Shown piece by piece: positions 13,396 through 16,915 of a stretch of 16,915 nt of DNA. How positions within the stretch are numbered: position 1 is the first letter of the stretch; each line of letters starts with the position of its first letter. This stretch comes from an uncultured Prevotella sp. (GTDB taxonomy: Bacteria > Bacteroidota > Bacteroidia > Bacteroidales > Bacteroidaceae). The notes under the pieces were generated by a model, which was given only the letters and a program-made list of their open reading frames with translations, was not told where the DNA came from and did not search any database. The stretch spans positions 1 to 16,915 of the forward strand of contig CAJLYG010000046.1 in assembly GCA_905210845.1 (NCBI GenBank). The letters run 5' to 3'. Both the position numbers and the translations under genes were made by a program.

Positions 13396-15600
13396 ATGAC
13401 TAAAATTCCTTTGGTTTTCTGGCTAGTACCCATAGCCTCAGTTGTGGCCTTATCAATGGCCTGGTATTTCTTTAAAACCATGATGAAAGCCGATGAGGGA
13501 ACTCCCCGAATGCGTGAGATTGCCGAGCATGTCCGGAGGGGTGCCATGGCTTATTTGAAACAGCAGTATAAGGTTGTGCTGATCGTCTTTATCTGCTTAG
13601 CTCTCATTTTTGCATTTATGGCTTATGTCCTCAAAGTACAAAATCCATGGGTACCCTTTGCCTTCTTGACCGGCGGCTTCTTTAGTGGACTCTCTGGATT
13701 CTTTGGCATGAAGACTGCTACCTACGCATCGGCGCGTACAGCTCATGCTGCCTGCAGTGGATTGGACAAGGGACTAAAGATTGCCTTTAGAAGTGGTGCT
13801 GTCATGGGGCTTGTCGTTGTCGGGCTCGGCTTGCTTGATATTGCCCTGTGGTTTATCATTCTGAGCTTTTTCTACCAAGGCGAAGGAGCGGCCTTGATCA
13901 CCATCACAACTACCATGCTGACCTTCGGTATGGGTGCTTCCACGCAGGCCTTGTTCGCCCGTGTCGGGGGAGGGATCTATACGAAAGCAGCTGATGTGGG
14001 GGCCGATTTGGTGGGCAAGGTCGAGGCAAACATCCCTGAAGATGACCCACGGAACCCTGCTACCATCGCTGATAATGTCGGAGATAATGTTGGAGACGTG
14101 GCAGGAATGGGTGCAGACCTCTATGAAAGCTATTGTGGAAGTATCCTTTCGACAGCTGCGCTCGGCGCGACAGCGTTCGCCATGAATGGTGACATGCAAT
14201 TGCGCGCTGTCATCGCGCCAATGATCATCGCTGCCGTGGGCATATTCCTCTCTCTCTTAGGTATATTCTTAGTAAGGACAAAAGAAGGTGCCAGCATGAA
14301 AGAACTTCTCCATAGCCTTGGACGAGGTACCAATACAGCAGCCGTGCTCATCGCCATAGCTACCTTCCTTATATTATATCTCCTGAAACTTGACAACTGG
14401 CTTGGTGTTTCCTTCTCTGTCGTCAGCGGACTGGCTTCAGGGGTGATCATCGGACAGTCTACGGAATATTATACCTCACAAAGTTATCAACCCACAAAGA
14501 AAATCGCTGAGGCTTCCCAAACAGGGTCTGCCACGGTTATTATCAAAGGCATTGGGACGGGTATGATCAGTACTTGCGTTCCTGTCATTACTATCTCGGT
14601 GGCAATCATGCTAAGTTACCTTTGTGCCAATGGCTTTGACATGAGCATGAGTGCAGCTTCCATCAGTCAAGGATTATATGGCATTGGTATCGCCGCTGTC
14701 GGCATGTTGTCCACTTTAGGCATCACATTAGCTACGGATGCATACGGTCCTATCGCAGACAATGCGGGTGGCAATGCAGAAATGAGCGAGTTAGGTGAAG
14801 AAGTGCGAAGCCGGACCGATGCCCTTGATGCCTTAGGCAATACTACAGCCGCGACCGGTAAGGGATTCGCTATTGGTTCTGCAGCCTTAACAGCGCTCGC
14901 CCTTCTTGCCTCTTACGTAGAAGAAATCAAGATAGCCATGGCACGTGCCGTAAATGCTGGGGAACAGTTCTTTGATGCGGCAGGCAACGTATTCAATCCT
15001 TCAACAGCTACCATGCCCGACTTCATGGATTTCTTCCAAGTAAACCTGATGAACCCACGGGTACTTGTCGGTGCATTCATTGGCGCAATGGCAGCCTTTC
15101 TGTTTTGTGGGTTAACCATGGGGGCTGTTGGGCGCGCCGCACAGTCTATGGTAGAAGAAGTACGCCGGCAGTTCCATGAAATCAAAGGCATCCTTGAAGG
15201 GAAAGCCAATCCTGATTACGGGCGCTGTGTCGAAATATCCACCCGTAGTGCACAACACGAGATGATCTTCCCGTCTTTACTTGCCATCATCATTCCGATC
15301 CTTGTGGGAATCATCTTAGGCGTTGGTGGTGTACTGGGATTGCTGGTAGGAGGCTTAGCCGCAGGATTTACCTTGGCCATCTTCATGGCAAACACCGGTG
15401 GAGCATGGGACAATGCGAAGAAATTAGTAGAAGAAGGCAACTACGGGGGCAAAGGTAGTGAATGCCATAAGGCAACTATCGTCGGCGATACTGTTGGTGA
15501 CCCTTTTAAGGACACCTCCGGTCCAAGCTTGAATATCCTCATCAAACTGATGTCCATGGTCAGCATCGTCATGGCAGGTCTTACCGTAGCTTTTATTTAA
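13396..15600 (+). CDS. hppA: Membrane-bound, K+-dependent ion-pumping pyrophosphatase
   Basis: A 734-residue integral membrane pyrophosphatase, about 16 helices, coupling hydrolysis of cytosolic PPi to Na+ and/or H+ export. The active-site loop carries [14 protein letters not shown] (197-210) and [19 protein letters not shown] (216-234); a second PPi-binding set is [17 protein letters not shown] (447-463) and a third [15 protein letters not shown] near the C-terminus. [15 protein letters not shown] (481-495) has Ala485 and Gly488, the pair found in K+-dependent enzymes (K+-independent ones have Lys at the first). GADLYESY (239-246) puts the gating Glu at E244, as in sodium-pumping Thermotoga-type enzymes rather than plant-type proton pumps. 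Some Bacteroides homologues move both Na+ and H+. No clear promoter is seen in the 74-base gap after the porin. Confidence 0.97.
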   Translation: MTKIPLVFWLVPIASVVALSMAWYFFKTMMKADEGTPRMREIAEHVRRGAMAYLKQQYKVVLIVFICLALIFAFMAYVLKVQNPWVPFAFLTGGFFSGLSGFFGMKTATYASARTAHAACSGLDKGLKIAFRSGAVMGLVVVGLGLLDIALWFIILSFFYQGEGAALITITTTMLTFGMGASTQALFARVGGGIYTKAADVGADLVGKVEANIPEDDPRNPATIADNVGDNVGDVAGMGADLYESYCGSILSTAALGATAFAMNGDMQLRAVIAPMIIAAVGIFLSLLGIFLVRTKEGASMKELLHSLGRGTNTAAVLIAIATFLILYLLKLDNWLGVSFSVVSGLASGVIIGQSTEYYTSQSYQPTKKIAEASQTGSATVIIKGIGTGMISTCVPVITISVAIMLSYLCANGFDMSMSAASISQGLYGIGIAAVGMLSTLGITLATDAYGPIADNAGGNAEMSELGEEVRSRTDALDALGNTTAATGKGFAIGSAALTALALLASYVEEIKIAMARAVNAGEQFFDAAGNVFNPSTATMPDFMDFFQVNLMNPRVLVGAFIGAMAAFLFCGLTMGAVGRAAQSMVEEVRRQFHEIKGILEGKANPDYGRCVEISTRSAQHEMIFPSLLAIIIPILVGIILGVGGVLGLLVGGLAAGFTLAIFMANTGGAWDNAKKLVEEGNYGGKGSECHKATIVGDTVGDPFKDTSGPSLNILIKLMSMVSIVMAGLTVAFI

Positions 15601-15664
15601 AATAATTTTGCTATTTCAATACAAATGATTAATTTCGCGACTCGATAAGAAATCATAAACAAGT

Positions 15665-15970
15665 ATGGATACAAGGGAAAATAACAATCGACAGGAAATA
15701 GATGCCGTGAAAGGCTCAAGCCAACTTTCAGAAAGCAACGGACTCCACGCGAAGGAGGAGGGCGATCATCACCACCATCACCATGGTGAGCAATATCATG
15801 TTGGGAGGAATCGTCATCACCACCAAGATGAATCTGAAACCTTCAAGAATGAGAACCTAAAGGCGCAACAAAGAAAAAAGTTCTGGTCGAAAACCCTGTT
15901 CGTTTTCCTGAGTATCATTGCCATCGCTGTCATCTTATTTGCAGTTTGGGCTTATCAATTCGATGATTGA
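15665..15970 (+). CDS. Small histidine-rich, tail-anchored membrane protein
   Basis: A 101-residue protein I do not recognise. A hydrophilic N-terminal part (1-66) contains six consecutive His (35-40), H45 and HHH (51-53), mixed with Asp and Glu. A basic patch QQRKKFWSK (68-76) precedes one transmembrane helix (about 77-97, LFVFLSIIAIAVILFAVWAY) and a short tail QFDD. The positive-inside rule puts the His-rich part in the cytosol. It begins 64 bases after hppA with no terminator between, and ends five codon-lengths before a strong terminator, so it is probably the last gene of the hppA transcript. Ni, Zn or Cu binding is a reasonable guess from composition only. The ATG at 15665 is the only sensible start. 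Confidence 0.7.
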   Translation: MDTRENNNRQEIDAVKGSSQLSESNGLHAKEEGDHHHHHHGEQYHVGRNRHHHQDESETFKNENLKAQQRKKFWSKTLFVFLSIIAIAVILFAVWAYQFDD

Positions 15971-15987
15971 GAAGAAAACAGAAAATG

Positions 15988-16021
15988 AGGCGAACATCCT
16001 TTGGTGTTCGCCTTTTTCTTT
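15988..16021 (+). terminator. Intrinsic terminator after the His-rich gene
   Basis: A 9-bp perfect stem AGGCGAACA / TGTTCGCCT (15988-15996 with 16005-16013) with an 8-base loop is followed by TTTTTCTTT. It ends the hppA/His-rich transcript. Its loop also contains the -33 TTTG of the farthest upstream sdaA promoter. Confidence 0.9.
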
Positions 16022-16030
16022 CTATCTTTG
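16000..16030 (+). promoter_or_regulatory. Distal tandem promoter P3 for sdaA
   Basis: TTTG (16000-16003), a 19-base spacer, then TATCTTTG (16023-16030). The -33 element lies inside the terminator loop of the preceding gene, so termination and initiation share DNA. The predicted leader to sdaA is about 160 nt. Confidence 0.5.
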
Positions 16031-16174
16031 GATAAGCTACACTTTACTTCGGAAATGAAAATAAAATATCTTTTTTTGCATTTCTCTCGGTTTGCAGTAT
16101 CTTTGGATAAGTTACGCTTCACCTCGGAAATGAAAATAAAATATCTTTTATTTTGCATTTCTCTCGGTTTGCAG
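16023..16174 (+). repeat. Tandem duplication of a 75-77 bp promoter-bearing unit
   Basis: Copy 1 is 16023-16097 (75 bp) and copy 2 is 16098-16174 (77 bp); a third partial copy is TATCTTTG at 16175-16182. The copies differ by about four substitutions clustered around GATAAGYTACRCTT and a 2-base length change in a T-run. Each copy begins with a -7 element TATCTTTG and carries near its end the -33 TTTTG of the next one. Read on the minus strand the duplication encodes a repeated peptide (FIFISEVK.NLSKDTANRE), which I remember being annotated as spurious small proteins in Prevotella genomes; I treat it as non-coding. Confidence 0.9.
16075..16105 (+). promoter_or_regulatory. Middle tandem promoter P2 for sdaA
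   Basis: TTTG (16075-16078), a 19-base spacer, then TATCTTTG (16098-16105). It has the same spacing and flanking sequence (GCATTTCTCTCGGTTTGCAG) as P1, from which it was copied or which was copied from it. The predicted leader is about 90 nt. Confidence 0.65.
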
Positions 16175-16182
16175 TATCTTTG
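16152..16182 (+). promoter_or_regulatory. Proximal promoter P1 of sdaA
   Basis: TTTG (16152-16155), a 19-base spacer, then TATCTTTG (16175-16182). Initiation about 6-8 bases downstream would leave a leader of only about 11-13 nt before the ATG at 16201. A good consensus match in position and spacing. Confidence 0.8.
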
Positions 16183-16200
16183 CACGAAAATGTTTGGAAT

Positions 16201-16915
16201 ATGAAATCGTTAAGACAGTTATACCGAATAGGAAAAGGACCTTCCAGCAGCCACACCATGGGTCCGCAGAAAGCAGCAAAGATCTTTGTTGACAAACATC
16301 CTGATGCCCAATCTTTCCGCGTCACGCTCTATGGAAGCCTTGCCGCAACAGGTAAGGGACACATGACCGATGTTGCTATCCAAGAAGTATTGCAACCCGT
16401 AGCCCCTGTCACTATTGACTGGAAGCCTTCCATCTTCCTTCCTTATCATCCGAACGGGATGAAGTTTGAATATTTCAAGGGCGACGAGCATGATGAGTGG
16501 ACCGTTTATAGCGTGGGGGGAGGTGCCCTTTCTGAAGGAAAGGAACATGACATGTTCTCCACAGAGGATGTCTATGACATGAACAACCTTAAAGATATCA
16601 TGGACTGGTGCGACCACTATGGGCGCAGTTATTGGGAATATGTTGACAAATGCGAAGGCCCAGGGATATGGGATTATCTCCAGGAATGCTGGGAGATGAT
16701 GCAAGAAGCCGTCGAACGTGGCATCAACCACGAAGGTCGCCTACCTGGACCACTTAACTTGCAGCGCAAGGCACCTGTCTATTATGTCAAGGCAAGAGGG
16801 TATAAGCAATCGCTCCAAACCCGTGGTTTGGTATATGCCTACGCACTTGCTGTCAGCGAGGAAAATGCTTCAGGAGGATGCCTGTTCAGTGACACTGATC
16901 CTTATCAGACCGCCT
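16201..16915 (+). CDS. sdaA: L-serine dehydratase (L-serine ammonia-lyase), single-chain iron-sulfur type (partial, 3' end missing)
   Basis: The N-terminal 238 codons of an oxygen-labile [4Fe-4S] enzyme that converts L-serine to pyruvate and ammonia in the cytosol. RIGKGPSSSHTMGPQKAA (9-26) is the diagnostic opening of the beta domain. GSLAATGKGHMTD and YSVGGGAL follow, then GPLNLQRKAP and the start of the alpha domain, QSLQTRGLVYAYALAVSEENASGG. The full protein is normally about 400 residues, so the cluster cysteines lie outside. After ENASGG the family continues with a VTAPTCGS-like stretch, but here it reads CLFSDTDPYQTA, so the last 35-40 bases may not belong to this gene; see findings. 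It is served by three tandem promoters, and its product pyruvate is the substrate of PPDK. Confidence 0.93.
   Translation, partial: MKSLRQLYRIGKGPSSSHTMGPQKAAKIFVDKHPDAQSFRVTLYGSLAATGKGHMTDVAIQEVLQPVAPVTIDWKPSIFLPYHPNGMKFEYFKGDEHDEWTVYSVGGGALSEGKEHDMFSTEDVYDMNNLKDIMDWCDHYGRSYWEYVDKCEGPGIWDYLQECWEMMQEAVERGINHEGRLPGPLNLQRKAPVYYVKARGYKQSLQTRGLVYAYALAVSEENASGGCLFSDTDPYQTA

Noticed and set aside
15955..16185. A 76-residue minus-strand frame with an internally repeated peptide
   Set aside because: It is the reverse reading of the tandem promoter repeat and runs through the terminator; the peptide repeat is a by-product of the DNA duplication.

Overview
The window looks like chromosome from a member of the Bacteroidales, most likely Prevotella or a close relative. 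The evidence is the set of Bacteroidetes-restricted families (a DUF4836 lipoprotein, a DUF3256 protein, an OprO/P-type porin), Bacteroidetes promoters of the form TTTG-N19/20-TAnnTTTG in front of most transcription units, AT-rich ribosome-binding regions without strong Shine-Dalgarno sequences, and a promoter-bearing intergenic repeat of a kind I remember from Prevotella. No tRNA, rRNA, CRISPR array or intact mobile element is visible.

Layout. (1) Positions 1-5254, minus strand, hold a tightly packed six-gene operon: NupG-type nucleoside permease, bifunctional-nuclease/UVR protein, RsmE 16S rRNA methyltransferase, DUF4836 lipoprotein, ABC ATPase, and a MacB/FtsX-type ABC permease cut by the window edge. 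Three successive junctions are 4-base ATGA overlaps, the next two genes abut, and the last gap is 30 bases. (2) Upstream of it lies a self-contained promoter plus terminator unit, predicted to make an RNA of about 70 nt, then the DUF3256 gene (minus). (3) A plus-strand RmlD-like sugar-nucleotide reductase converges on pyruvate phosphate dikinase (ppdK, minus). The 301 bases between them hold an unusual cluster of direct and inverted TGTCAACC repeats and the ppdK terminator. (4) ppdK is divergent from rlmD (plus) across a 374-base spacer with a well-formed promoter for each gene. (5) Plus strand: rlmD, OprO/P-like porin, membrane pyrophosphatase hppA, a small histidine-rich membrane protein, a strong terminator, three tandem promoters carried on a duplicated 75-77 bp repeat, and L-serine dehydratase sdaA, cut by the right edge.

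How the genes work together. Most are housekeeping: rRNA modification (rsmE, rlmD), nucleoside uptake, and central carbon metabolism at pyruvate (ppdK, sdaA). PPDK and the ion-pumping pyrophosphatase both handle pyrophosphate, which fits the PPi-saving energy metabolism of anaerobes. HppA carries the residues of the K+-dependent, sodium-pumping branch.

I see no clear new multigene system. The most interesting unexplained items are the short RNA at about 5374-5441, the three in-register tandem promoters at 16000-16182, the repeat cluster at 7326-7407, the His6-bearing membrane protein next to hppA, and the degenerate ABC ATPase motifs. At both window edges the protein sequence stops matching what I remember of the families, which may reflect assembly junctions.
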